A DNA stretch of 64,000 nucleotides from an uncultured Collinsella sp. (GTDB taxonomy: Bacteria > Actinomycetota > Coriobacteriia > Coriobacteriales > Coriobacteriaceae): contig CATVYG010000006.1 in the NCBI GenBank assembly GCA_958348225.1, positions 5,243 through 69,242 on the forward strand. The letters are read 5' to 3'. The translations under genes and the position numbers were made by a program. Below the pieces are notes generated by a model, which had not been told where the DNA came from, ran no database searches, and saw only the letters and a program-made list of their open reading frames with translations. Positions within the stretch are counted from its first letter, which is position 1; every line of letters starts with the position of its first letter. Of the stretch, positions 15,917 through 24,214 are shown piece after piece.

Positions 15917-17136
15917 GGGAAGACCACGCCGCGCCCCGGGTTGCCGGGGGAATCCTGCGCGCCCGTGCGCATGGGGGTAGCACGCAATCGCTCGGCATCG
16001 CTTGCGAAGGGGGCGCCTCCGACCTCATTGACTTCTCGGTGAACGTGAATCCGGCAGGGCCCTCGCCGCGCGCCCTCGCCGCAGCTTGCAAGGCGCTTTC
16101 TCGAATCGACGCCTACCCCGATAGGGAAAGCCTCGCCCTCGTTCGCGCCCTAGCGCGCGCCCAGGGCATACCCGAAGATACTATCGTCTGCGGCGCGGGC
16201 GCGTCCGACATCATCTGGCGGCTCGCCGCGGCGGTGCGCCCGAAACGCATCGTCGTGTGCGCGCCGACGTTTTCTGAATATGCGGAGGCGGCATCGTACT
16301 ACGGCGCATGCGTGCAGGAGTTCCCGCTCTCCGAAGCGGACGACTTCGACGTGCCCGCCTCCTTCGCCCGCGCGATTGGGGGGCCGGGAGACGTGGCGTA
16401 CCTCTGCAATCCGAACAACCCGACGGGGCGCCTCGTCGACCCCAGCGTGATCGATGCCGCGGCTTGCCGCTGCGAGCAGGTGGGCGCGCTGCTCGTCGTG
16501 GACGAGTGCTTCCTCGGATTTGCGCCCGACGCCCGCGAAAGGAGCGTGGCTGCACGCGCCGCGTGTTCGCGCCATGTGGCCGTGCTCTCCGCGTTCACCA
16601 AGCTCTACGGAATGGCGGGGTTGCGGTTGGGATATCTGATCAGCGGAAACGCCCAACTCATCGAGGGGATTCGCCGGGCTGGGCAGGCGTGGCCCGTCTC
16701 CTCGGTCGCCGAGGCCGCGGGCATCGCCGCCCTGGAAGACGTTGAATACGTCTCGCGCACGCGCGATGTATTGGCAGGCGAGCGAGCGTGGCTTTCCCAC
16801 GAGCTCTCCTCGCTCGGGCTTTCCGTCGTGCCGTCGGATGCGAACTTCCTTTTAGTCCGCACGCCGGCGAAAGACATCCCCGAGCGCCTGTATAAACAGG
16901 GGGTTTTGGTCCGCACGTGCGACTCGTTTTCGGTACTGTCCCGTTTCTGGTGCCGCGTCGCGGTGCGCACGCGCAAGGAGAATGCCCGGCTTGCGATGGC
17001 GTTCAGCCGCGTGCTTCGGGCGGAAGGCGCATCGGGCGAAGGCGAACCCGACGAACGGGGCGGTGCTTCTTGCGGCGGCGCTATGGCGGGCGCGGATGGC
17101 CGAGGCTCGGCGAAGGAGGTCGATACCCGTGGGTAG
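15913..17136 (+). CDS. cobD: Threonine-phosphate decarboxylase-like aminotransferase
   Basis: PLP enzyme making aminopropanol phosphate from threonine phosphate for CbiB. It has the class I/II aminotransferase fold: DFSVNVNPAGPS at the start, CNPNNPTGRLV, VVDECFLGFA and the PLP-lysine segment LSAFTKLYGMAGLRLGYL. At 407 residues it is longer than usual because of a C-terminal low-complexity tail of about 40 residues (rich in Gly, Ala, Glu), encoded where the frame runs on toward cbiP. Start ATGA overlaps the cbiB stop. Confidence 0.92.
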   Translation: MREDHAAPRVAGGILRARAHGGSTQSLGIACEGGASDLIDFSVNVNPAGPSPRALAAACKALSRIDAYPDRESLALVRALARAQGIPEDTIVCGAGASDIIWRLAAAVRPKRIVVCAPTFSEYAEAASYYGACVQEFPLSEADDFDVPASFARAIGGPGDVAYLCNPNNPTGRLVDPSVIDAAACRCEQVGALLVVDECFLGFAPDARERSVAARAACSRHVAVLSAFTKLYGMAGLRLGYLISGNAQLIEGIRRAGQAWPVSSVAEAAGIAALEDVEYVSRTRDVLAGERAWLSHELSSLGLSVVPSDANFLLVRTPAKDIPERLYKQGVLVRTCDSFSVLSRFWCRVAVRTRKENARLAMAFSRVLRAEGASGEGEPDERGGASCGGAMAGADGRGSAKEVDTRG

Positions 17137-18628
17137 GGCGAAGCCCATCATGATCCAGGGCACCATGTCGAACGCGGGGAAGAGCCTGCTTGCGGCGGGA
17201 CTGTGCCGTGTGCTTTCGCAGGACGGCCTGCGCGTGGCTCCCTTCAAGAGCCAGAACATGGCGCTCAACAGCGGTGTCACGGCCGACGGGCTAGAGATGG
17301 GGCGCGCCCAGATCATGCAGGCCGAGGCGTGCGGCATCGCGCCCGACGTGCGCATGAACCCCATTCTGCTCAAGCCCGAAAGCGACCACCGAAGCCAGCT
17401 CATCGTGGCCGGCAAGGCGCAGGGAGCCTTCGCTGCGAGGGACTACTTCGCGCGAAAGAAGGCGCTCATGCCGCAGATTTTGGAGGCGTTCGATTCGCTC
17501 GCGGAGGATAACGACGTCATCGTTATCGAGGGCGCCGGCAGCCCCGCCGAAATCAACCTTTCCGAAAACGACATCGTCAACATGGGGCTCGCGCGCGCCG
17601 TGTCCTCCCCCGTGTTGCTCGCGGGCGACATCGACCCAGGCGGGGTGTTTGCCCAGCTCTACGGTACGGTCGCGCTCTTTGCGCCCGAGGATCGCGCGCT
17701 TTTGCGGGGACTTGTGGTGAACAAGTTCCGCGGCGATGTGGAAATCCTGCGCCCGGGTTTGGCCCCGCTCGAGAAGATGTGCGGGGTTCCCGTCGTGGGT
17801 GTCGTGCCGTATCTTACGCTCGACCTGGACGACGAGGACTCGCTCGCGCCGCGCCTATCTGCCCGCGAGGCGCGCGGTGTCATCGACGTCGCCGTCGTGC
17901 GTCTTCCGCATCTGTCGAACTTCACCGACTTCGACCCGCTTTCGCGCGTGCCCGGCGTGGGCGTGCGCTATGTTTCCTCGACGACCGATCTGGGCCGACC
18001 CGACCTGGTGGTGCTTCCCGGCTCAAAGACCACGCTCGACGACGCGCGCTGGCTTGCGGCTAGCGGCATCGGAGCCTGTGTACGCGCGCTTTCGGGCGCG
18101 GGCACACCGGTGCTCGGCATATGCGGAGGCTACCAGCTCTTGGGAGACGAGCTTTCCGATCCGCACGGCAGGGAAGGCGCTGGCACCGCGCGCGGGCTCG
18201 GGCTCATCCCTGCAAGTACGGTGTTCAAGGAGGAAAAGCGCCTCGCCCAGTCGGAGCTGCGCATCACGGGCGCCCAAGGCGCGTTCTCGGTGTGGAACGG
18301 CATGACGGCGCGCGGGTACGAGATTCACGACGGCGAAACGACCGTCTCCTGCGCCCCTGCGGGCACGATTGGCGGCAAACCAGAAGGCGCGGCCTGCGGA
18401 AACGTGTTCGGAACCTATCTCCACGGCCTGTTCGACGAACCGGGGGTGGCGCTCGCCCTCGCGCGCTCGCTTGCGCGTATACGCGGCCTGCCCGAGAGCG
18501 TCGTGGGTGCTGCGGGCGCGGCGTCCGCGGCCGATCACCGTGCGCGCGAGTTCGACCGCCTGGCCGACGGCGTGCGCGGGGCGCTCGACATGGAGTATGT
18601 CTACCGCATTATCGAGGAGGGCGTATGA
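17129..18628 (+). CDS. cbiP: Cobyric acid synthase
   Basis: Glutamine-dependent amidation of side chains b, d, e and g of adenosylcobyrinate a,c-diamide. The 499 residues have the P-loop-like QGTMSNAGKSLLAAGLCR, FKSQNMALNS, LLKPESDHRSQLI and IVIEGAGSPAEINL in the synthetase part, then a glutaminase domain with LGICGGYQLLG (nucleophile Cys) and FGTYLHGLFD. The GTG at 17129 is preceded by GAAGGAGGT with ideal spacing, which fixes the start. It overlaps cobD by 8 bases and cobA by 4. Confidence 0.95.
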   Translation: MGRAKPIMIQGTMSNAGKSLLAAGLCRVLSQDGLRVAPFKSQNMALNSGVTADGLEMGRAQIMQAEACGIAPDVRMNPILLKPESDHRSQLIVAGKAQGAFAARDYFARKKALMPQILEAFDSLAEDNDVIVIEGAGSPAEINLSENDIVNMGLARAVSSPVLLAGDIDPGGVFAQLYGTVALFAPEDRALLRGLVVNKFRGDVEILRPGLAPLEKMCGVPVVGVVPYLTLDLDDEDSLAPRLSAREARGVIDVAVVRLPHLSNFTDFDPLSRVPGVGVRYVSSTTDLGRPDLVVLPGSKTTLDDARWLAASGIGACVRALSGAGTPVLGICGGYQLLGDELSDPHGREGAGTARGLGLIPASTVFKEEKRLAQSELRITGAQGAFSVWNGMTARGYEIHDGETTVSCAPAGTIGGKPEGAACGNVFGTYLHGLFDEPGVALALARSLARIRGLPESVVGAAGAASAADHRAREFDRLADGVRGALDMEYVYRIIEEGV

Positions 18629-19140
18629 TCCACGTGTATCATGGCGACGGCAAAGGCAAGACCACGGCGGCGATGGGCCTCGCCCTTCGCATGCTCGCCG
18701 CAGGCCGCCGCGTCGTCGTCGTGCAGTTCCTGAAAGACGGCGAAAGCGGGGAGGCGCGACTGCTCGCCGGGCATTTCGGCGTGCCCGTGTTCGCGGGGAA
18801 GGTGTCGGAAAAGTTTACCTGGTCCATGACGTCGGAAGAACTTGCCGCGACGTGCGAGCTGCACGATGGGAACCTTGCTTCCGCGCTCGCCGAGCTCGAG
18901 GGCGCGCAGGAGGGGCTGCTCGTGCTCGACGAGGCGCTCGACGCGCTTTCGAAGGGGCTTGTCGACGAGGAGCTCGTGGACCGCGCGCTCGATATGTCCG
19001 CGCGCGGCGTCGAAGTAGCGCTCACCGGGCGCGCGCCTTCCCGCAAGATCGTGGAGAAGGCCGACTACATAACCGAGATGCGGTGCGAGAAACACCCCTA
19101 CGCTCAGGGGATATGTGCAAGGGAAGGAGTGGAGTACTAG
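18625..19140 (+). CDS. cobA: Cob(I)yrinic acid a,c-diamide adenosyltransferase, BtuR/CobO type
   Basis: Transfers the 5'-deoxyadenosyl group from ATP to Co(I) corrinoids. The 171 residues begin with MIHVYHGDGKGKTTAAMGLALR, the family P-loop, followed by VVVVQFLKDG and LLVLDEALDALSKGL, and end with TEMRCEKHPYAQGICAREGVEY, the usual CobO-type C-terminus. It overlaps cbiP by 4 bases, and cbiC begins directly after the stop. Also called btuR or cobO in other nomenclatures. Confidence 0.94.
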   Translation: MIHVYHGDGKGKTTAAMGLALRMLAAGRRVVVVQFLKDGESGEARLLAGHFGVPVFAGKVSEKFTWSMTSEELAATCELHDGNLASALAELEGAQEGLLVLDEALDALSKGLVDEELVDRALDMSARGVEVALTGRAPSRKIVEKADYITEMRCEKHPYAQGICAREGVEY

Positions 19141-19782
19141 ATGGATTCCAAGGAGATGGCGCCTGGCGACATCGAGCGGCGCAGCTTCGAGATCATCACC
19201 GAAGAGCTCGGCGGCCGCTCGTTCCCGCCGCTCGAAGAGCCCGTCGTGAAGCGCGTCATCCATACCACTGCCGACTTCTCGTACGCCGATTCCCTCGTGT
19301 TCACCCATGACGCCGCGCACTGTGCGCTCGACGCACTGCGCGCAGGGGCCACGGTGCTCACCGACACGAACATGGCGCTCGCAGGCATAAGCAAGCCCGC
19401 ACTCGCGAAGATCGGCTGCAAGGCCGTGTGCTACATGGCCGACCCTGATGTCGCCGCGGCTGCGCGCGCCGCGGGTACGACTCGCGCCGTTGCGAGCATG
19501 GACAAAGCTTGCGACATCGAGGGTCCGCTCATCGTGGCCGTCGGCAACGCTCCCACAGCACTTCTGCGCCTCGCCGAGCTCATGGACGCGGGGAAGATCG
19601 CGCCCGCGCTCGTCGTTGGGGTGCCGGTCGGGTTTGTGAACGTGGTCGAGGCGAAAGAGGAGCTACTCGCGCGACGCGTGCCGGCCATCGTCGCGAGGGG
19701 TCGCAAGGGCGGCTCTACCGTGGCGGCCGCCATTATGAATGCGCTGCTCTACCAGATCACGCGCCCAGGCGGCCCGAAGTGA
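19141..19782 (+). CDS. cbiC: Cobalt-precorrin-8 methylmutase
   Basis: Moves the C11 methyl group to C12, giving cobyrinic acid. The 213 residues show the family pattern: DIERRSFEIITEEL, VKRVIHTTADFSYADSLVF with the catalytic-type His, TDTNMALAGI, the VAVGNAPTALLRL motif and VGVPVGFVNVVEAKEEL. It abuts cobA and overlaps cbiJ by 4 bases. Confidence 0.95.
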   Translation: MDSKEMAPGDIERRSFEIITEELGGRSFPPLEEPVVKRVIHTTADFSYADSLVFTHDAAHCALDALRAGATVLTDTNMALAGISKPALAKIGCKAVCYMADPDVAAAARAAGTTRAVASMDKACDIEGPLIVAVGNAPTALLRLAELMDAGKIAPALVVGVPVGFVNVVEAKEELLARRVPAIVARGRKGGSTVAAAIMNALLYQITRPGGPK

Positions 19783-20552
19783 CGGCGCCCGCATCCGCGC
19801 CGGCGCTGCGCATCTTCGCCGGCACCACCGAGGGCCGCCTTCTGTGCGAATGGGCGAGCGGTGCGGGCATCCCCGCCCGTGCCTACGCGGCAACCGAGTA
19901 CGGAGGCGAGCTTTTGGGCGAGCTTCCGGGCATCGAGGTGCAGGCGGGCAGGCTCGACGAGGCCGACATGGAGCGCGAGCTTTCCGGCGCACGCATCGTC
20001 GTCGATGCCACGCACCCCTTCGCTACGCTCGCAAGCGGCAACATCCGGGCCGCTTCGCTCGCCGTTGGTGCACGATGCCTGCGCCTTGCGCGCCCGGCCG
20101 AGGCGCTGCCCAAAGGCGTCGTGCCGGTCGCATCGATCGCCTGCGCGGCGCGCTTTCTCTCCGAGAACCCGGGTCGCGCGCTTCTCACGACGGGGAGCAA
20201 GGAGCTTGCTCCCTACACGCGCGTCGCCGATTTCGCGGAGCGCTTCTTCGTGCGTGTGCTCCCGCTGCCCGGTGCTATAACGAAGTGCATCGACGCGGGG
20301 TTTTCGCCGTCGCACGTCATCGGCATGCAGGGGCCCTTCACCCGCGAGCTCAACGAGGCGATGCTTCGGCAGGTGGGCGCCCAGTGGCTTGTGACCAAGG
20401 ACTCGGGAACCGTAGGCGGCACGGCCGAGAAGATCGCCTCCGCGCGCGACGTGGGAGCGCGCTGTATCGTGGTCGCCCGTCCCGCCGAGGGAGGCGGGAC
20501 TCTTTCGCTTCGGGAAGTGGAAGACGCACTCTTACGGGAGTTCGCGCGCTAG
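19779..20552 (+). CDS. cbiJ: Cobalt-precorrin-6A reductase
   Basis: NAD(P)H-dependent reduction of the corrin ring. The 257 residues include the N-terminal IFAGTTEGRLLCEW, VVDATHPFATLASGNIRAA, LLTTGSKELAPY and the C-terminal VTKDSGTVGGTAEKIASA, all typical of CobK/CbiJ. The GTG at 19779 overlaps the cbiC stop (GTGA) and is preferred over upstream in-frame codons. It is the last gene of the cobalamin operon; a small hairpin covers its stop codon. Confidence 0.93.
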   Translation: MTAPASAPALRIFAGTTEGRLLCEWASGAGIPARAYAATEYGGELLGELPGIEVQAGRLDEADMERELSGARIVVDATHPFATLASGNIRAASLAVGARCLRLARPAEALPKGVVPVASIACAARFLSENPGRALLTTGSKELAPYTRVADFAERFFVRVLPLPGAITKCIDAGFSPSHVIGMQGPFTRELNEAMLRQVGAQWLVTKDSGTVGGTAEKIASARDVGARCIVVARPAEGGGTLSLREVEDALLREFAR

Positions 20553-20568
20553 GCGCTCGCCGCGCCTA
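20550..20568 (+). terminator. Hairpin at the end of the cobalamin operon
   Basis: taggcgc (20550-20556, containing the cbiJ stop) pairs with gcgccta (20562-20568) over a 5-base loop. It is followed by gggcccttcaat rather than a T-run, so it is a weak terminator candidate. Confidence 0.35.
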
Positions 20569-20580
20569 GGGCCCTTCAAT

Positions 20581-20649
20581 AAGTTGCGGTGAAATAGTGT
20601 CTGTTTTTGCTGCTAGATAGCATATTCAGTCCCCAATTCACCGCAACTT
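20581..20649. repeat. Palindromic intergenic element, family B, copy 1
   Basis: aagttgcggtgaa (20581-20593) is the exact reverse complement of ttcaccgcaactt (20637-20649). The 43-base interior contains cagtcccc. The same arms recur at 36783-36849. It marks the boundary between the very GC-rich cobalamin zone and the next zone. Confidence 0.8.
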
Positions 20650-20661
20650 GTTGGTGGTGGC

Positions 20662-21876
20662 TTACTGGTAGCGTAGGCACTCCACCGGGTCGAGCTTTGC
20701 CGCGCGTCGAGCGGGGTAGAAGCCAAAGATTACGCCGATGCCGACGGAGACGGCGAAGGCCAGCAATACCGTGGCGATTGAAAAGCTCGGTGTGATTTGC
20801 CCGCTGGCACCGAGCTCGCCAAGAATCCCGGATCCGGAGGCAAACATCGCAAGAGCCCAGGCCAGCAGATAGCCAATCAGGACACCCAACAGTCCGCCGG
20901 TGACGCACAGCGCCGAGGACTCGGCCAAAAACTGCGCGGTGATATCGCGACGACTGGCGCCCAGAGCACGGCGGATGCCGATCTCGCGGATGCGTTCAGA
21001 TACGTTGGTGAGCATCATATTCATAATGCCGATACCGCCGACAAGCAGCGAGATGCTGGCGACAGCGCCCATGATGAGCGAGAACGCGCCCATAAAGGAG
21101 TTGAGTGTATCGATGGCGCTTTTCATGGATGTTGCCGATACGCTGTCGTACTCATCCTCCTCCTCGATGCCCTTCATCGCGCGCACCTTGGACTCGATGG
21201 TCTTACAAAGCTCATCCATGTCCGTGCCCTCGGCGGCAAGTGCCATCACGCTGGGGAATGAGGGATTCTCGTCGCCAAACAGGCCTGAGATGGTTTCGCG
21301 TGACATATACAGCGTGAGCGAGCCCATGGAGTCGCTGCCGCCATCAATCACGCCGACAATCTGCACCTCGCCGTTGGACACCTTGATGGTTTTCCCCAGC
21401 GCATCCTGTTCGTTGCCGTAAAGCTGATCGGCGCCGCCGCGGCTGATGAGCGCCACGCGCGAGCCTGATTGGGACTCGGCCTGGGAATAGGTGCGCCCCG
21501 CAACGAGCTTGCTGGCCCCCACGGCGTCGAGCATGTCGCTATCGACACCCTGTGCCATGACGGTATAGCTTTTATCGCCGGTCTTGTACTCGGTGTACGC
21601 GCTGTCGACAATGCCGATCTGCTCTATCTGCGGCACCAGTTTTTGAAGCTTCTCGATGTCGGACTCGGTGAGTTCTTGCGACGAATAGATTTGCACCATG
21701 CGTGCCGCATTGAGGCCCAGACTGTTGACCAGGCTGTTTTGGATGCCGCCGATGAGCGAAGTCATGGCGATAACCGAGGCGATGCCGATGACAATGCCCA
21801 GGATGGTGAGCAGGCTGCGCCCCTTGTTGGCTTCGAGCGAGTGAAGGGCTTCCTGGATGAGATCGCGGGCGCTCAT
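20662..21876 (-). CDS. MacB-type ABC transporter permease (FtsX domain)
   Basis: Membrane subunit of a MacAB-like exporter. The 404 residues begin with a MacB periplasmic-core layout: LTILGIVIGIASVIAMTSL, then an extracellular domain of about 220 residues, then three transmembrane helices with the FtsX signature GGIGIMNMMLTNVSERIREIGIRRALGAS. The gene overlaps the ATPase gene by 4 bases, and the adaptor gene follows upstream, giving a three-gene operon. In a Gram-positive host there is no TolC-like channel, so the set probably exports peptides or lipids, or senses envelope stress. Substrate unknown. Confidence 0.9.
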   Translation of the reverse strand: MSARDLIQEALHSLEANKGRSLLTILGIVIGIASVIAMTSLIGGIQNSLVNSLGLNAARMVQIYSSQELTESDIEKLQKLVPQIEQIGIVDSAYTEYKTGDKSYTVMAQGVDSDMLDAVGASKLVAGRTYSQAESQSGSRVALISRGGADQLYGNEQDALGKTIKVSNGEVQIVGVIDGGSDSMGSLTLYMSRETISGLFGDENPSFPSVMALAAEGTDMDELCKTIESKVRAMKGIEEEDEYDSVSATSMKSAIDTLNSFMGAFSLIMGAVASISLLVGGIGIMNMMLTNVSERIREIGIRRALGASRRDITAQFLAESSALCVTGGLLGVLIGYLLAWALAMFASGSGILGELGASGQITPSFSIATVLLAFAVSVGIGVIFGFYPARRAAKLDPVECLRYQ

Positions 21877-22646
21877 GCCATCTCTCCTTTCGGCGGGTTG
21901 GCGGAGGCGGAAATCCTGGGCAGGCTATCCACGGCGCTGCGCAGGGTCCGCGGTGCATGTGGAATATACGCGCCATCGTGAATGCGACCGTCGCGGATGG
22001 TCACGGCACGGTCGGCCTCGGCGGCGATGCCGGGGTCGTGTGTGATAAGCACGATGGTTTTGCCGCGCTTCTGGAACTTATGGAAGGTTTCCATCACAAG
22101 CGCTCCGGTAGCGGAGTCCAGGTTTCCCGTCGGCTCGTCGGCCAGAATGATGGGCGGGTCATTGACGAGGGCGCGCGCGATTGCGACGCGCTGCATCTGG
22201 CCGCCCGAGAGCTCGGATATGCGGTGGTCCCAGTGGTCGACGGGCAGCGTGACAGCCTGCAGCGCGTGCACGGCGCGCATCTCGCGCTGGCTACGGGGCA
22301 CATTGGTGTAGGCCAGCGGCAACATGACGTTTTCGATAACCGACAGGCGCGGCAGCAGGTTGAAGCTCTGAAAGACAAAGCCAATGCTCAGGGCGCGGAC
22401 TTCGGTGAGCTCGTCATCGTCAAGCTCGGCCACGTTGAGCCCTTGCAGGTAGTAGTCGCCCGCCGTCGGTTTGTCCAGGCAGCCTAGGATGTTCATTAGC
22501 GTTGATTTGCCCGAGCCCGAGGGGCCGGTGATAGCGACGAATTCGCCGGGTTCTACCGCCAGGCTCACGTTGTGCAGGATGTGGGCGCAACCCGCCTCGC
22601 TCTCAAAGATGCGGTGTACGTTGCGGATGTCGATAACGGGACGCAT
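21873..22646 (-). CDS. MacB/LolD-type ABC transporter ATPase
   Basis: Cytoplasmic ATPase for the adjacent permease. The 257 residues carry Walker A GPSGSGKST, the Q-loop FVFQSFNLLPRLSV, the signature ELSGGQMQRVAIARAL, Walker B IILADEPTGNLDS and the switch ITHDP. A short extra C-terminus follows the core (DGAYIPHAPRTLRSAV). The start and stop overlap both neighbours, so the three genes are translated together. Confidence 0.94.
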   Translation of the reverse strand: MRPVIDIRNVHRIFESEAGCAHILHNVSLAVEPGEFVAITGPSGSGKSTLMNILGCLDKPTAGDYYLQGLNVAELDDDELTEVRALSIGFVFQSFNLLPRLSVIENVMLPLAYTNVPRSQREMRAVHALQAVTLPVDHWDHRISELSGGQMQRVAIARALVNDPPIILADEPTGNLDSATGALVMETFHKFQKRGKTIVLITHDPGIAAEADRAVTIRDGRIHDGAYIPHAPRTLRSAVDSLPRISASANPPKGEMA

Positions 22647-24082
22647 TACATGCCCTCATCGTCAGACATACTGCCCGAATCCGCGCTGTAGCCGCCGTCA
22701 GCCGTTGCGTTCGCTCCGGTGTCCATGACGAGGGTGTCGCCATCGCGCAGCTTGGTAACCGGCACGTTGGGGTTGATCTCGTTGCCCCGGTCGTCGCGCT
22801 TGACCTGTGTCTTGCCGACTACGGCTTCGTTGTCGTTTTGCGTCACGACAGTCACCTTCACGCGACGGGTTTGCTTGCCCTCGTCATCGGTCGCCACGTT
22901 GACGTAATAATGTTCGCCGTCTTCGGTCATGAGCGCCATCGTCGACACCATCACCACGTCGTCGAGCTGCTCGGTCACCACCGATACCTCGGCCGTCATG
23001 CCCGGCTTCAGGCGCGCGTCGGGCGCCTCTATGAGAATGTCGACGTTAAAGGTTACGCTGCCGCCGCCACCGTTGGCGGCGTCGGAGTTTGCCACCGAGG
23101 CGATGGCCGTGACCGTTCCCTGGCTTACGATATCGGGAAACGCGGGATACGTGACGTTGGCACTCTGCCCAACGGCGATCTTGGCGATGTCCTTTTCGCC
23201 CACCTGCACGGTCACCTTCATCTTAGATAGGTCGGCGATCTGCATGCACTGCTTGCCGCCGCTCGTATCGCTTTCGCCCATGATCATGCCGCCTGTTACC
23301 GTGGCGCCCACCTTGGCGTTGAGCTCCACGATACTGCCCGAGCTCGGGGCCGTGACCGTACGACTGGCCGCCTTGGCGTTCGCCTGATCGAGGTTTGCCT
23401 GGGCCGATGCGAGGCTGCGCTGCGCGGCCGATACGGCGTTCGTGTCCGCCGATGCGGCGGAGACGCCAGCCGCTGCGGAAGCTCCATCGACGTCCGTCAT
23501 TGGGGTGGCCTGAGCGGCAGCTGCGGCTTTCTTCGCATTAGCGAGGTCTTCTTGAGCGGCAGCAACTGCACGCTGCGCCTCGGCAACGTTGCGATCGAGC
23601 TCGTCGTTTTTAATGGTCATAAGCATGTCGCCCTCGTTGACGGATTGGCCCGCCTGCACGTTGATCGAATCGACCGTACCGTCGACAGAAGGGGAGACCA
23701 CTGAGGACGAAATGGGTTTGAGCTGGCCTTTCGCCTCGACCGTTGTGGTAAACGTGCCCTCGGTCACCATGTCGGTCACCGGCCCGTTGTTGCCTGCGGG
23801 CCGTGCGTTGATGGCTAAGGTCACGACAACGGCGATGAGCACAATGGCGGCCACGACGCCGGCCGCAATGCCGCGTCGGATGAGCTTTTTGCGTCGACGT
23901 TCGGCACGTTTTGCCTTGAGCTTGGCATATGCCTCTTCATCGGAAATCTCGGTCGCATCGTTCGCGCGTCCGCTCTGCTTATCGGCATGTACGTTTGTAA
24001 TCAGAGGAATCGTTTCGGTGACATCTTCGAGCGTGTGCTCGGTATCATCCGGGCCCGGGGTGGTCGTGGGGACATTCGGCAT
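22646..24082 (-). CDS. MacA/HlyD-type membrane fusion (adaptor) protein
   Basis: Adaptor subunit of the MacAB-like exporter. The 478 residues have an N-terminal cytoplasmic stretch, one transmembrane helix (about residues 90-110, AAGVVAAIVLIAVVVTLAI), a biotinyl-lipoyl-like half (VQAGQSVNEGDMLMTI), a coiled-coil arm of Ala-rich helices (AEAQRAVAAAQEDLANAKKAA), and beta-barrel and membrane-proximal domains, with an acidic Gly/Ser tail. ATG 24082 has an AAAGGAG site; the longer frame to 24145 lacks one and runs into the hairpin. Confidence 0.88.
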   Translation of the reverse strand: MPNVPTTTPGPDDTEHTLEDVTETIPLITNVHADKQSGRANDATEISDEEAYAKLKAKRAERRRKKLIRRGIAAGVVAAIVLIAVVVTLAINARPAGNNGPVTDMVTEGTFTTTVEAKGQLKPISSSVVSPSVDGTVDSINVQAGQSVNEGDMLMTIKNDELDRNVAEAQRAVAAAQEDLANAKKAAAAAQATPMTDVDGASAAAGVSAASADTNAVSAAQRSLASAQANLDQANAKAASRTVTAPSSGSIVELNAKVGATVTGGMIMGESDTSGGKQCMQIADLSKMKVTVQVGEKDIAKIAVGQSANVTYPAFPDIVSQGTVTAIASVANSDAANGGGGSVTFNVDILIEAPDARLKPGMTAEVSVVTEQLDDVVMVSTMALMTEDGEHYYVNVATDDEGKQTRRVKVTVVTQNDNEAVVGKTQVKRDDRGNEINPNVPVTKLRDGDTLVMDTGANATADGGYSADSGSMSDDEGM

Positions 24083-24117
24083 AGCGTCTCCTTTATAGAA
24101 AGTACCTCGATAAGTAT

Positions 24118-24145
24118 ATGCGCCCACCGGTTGGGGTGGGCGCAT
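24118..24145 (-). terminator. Terminator-like hairpin between L,D-transpeptidase and macA-like genes
   Basis: atgcgcccacc (24118-24128) pairs perfectly with ggtgggcgcat (24135-24145), loop ggttgg. On the minus strand it lies 70 bases after the L,D-transpeptidase stop and is followed by an AT-rich ATATACTTATC. Confidence 0.65.
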
Positions 24146-24214
24146 AGAACGGTTTCTTTCGGAACTGTTAGATTGGTCGCAGCGGTTCCACGTTGTAGGA
24201 ATGCGCGCGTTGCA

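Noticed and set aside
22646..24082. True MacAB-TolC efflux pump
   Set aside because: Adaptor, ATPase and permease are clear, but no outer-membrane channel gene is present and the organism looks Gram-positive, so it is called MacAB-like only.
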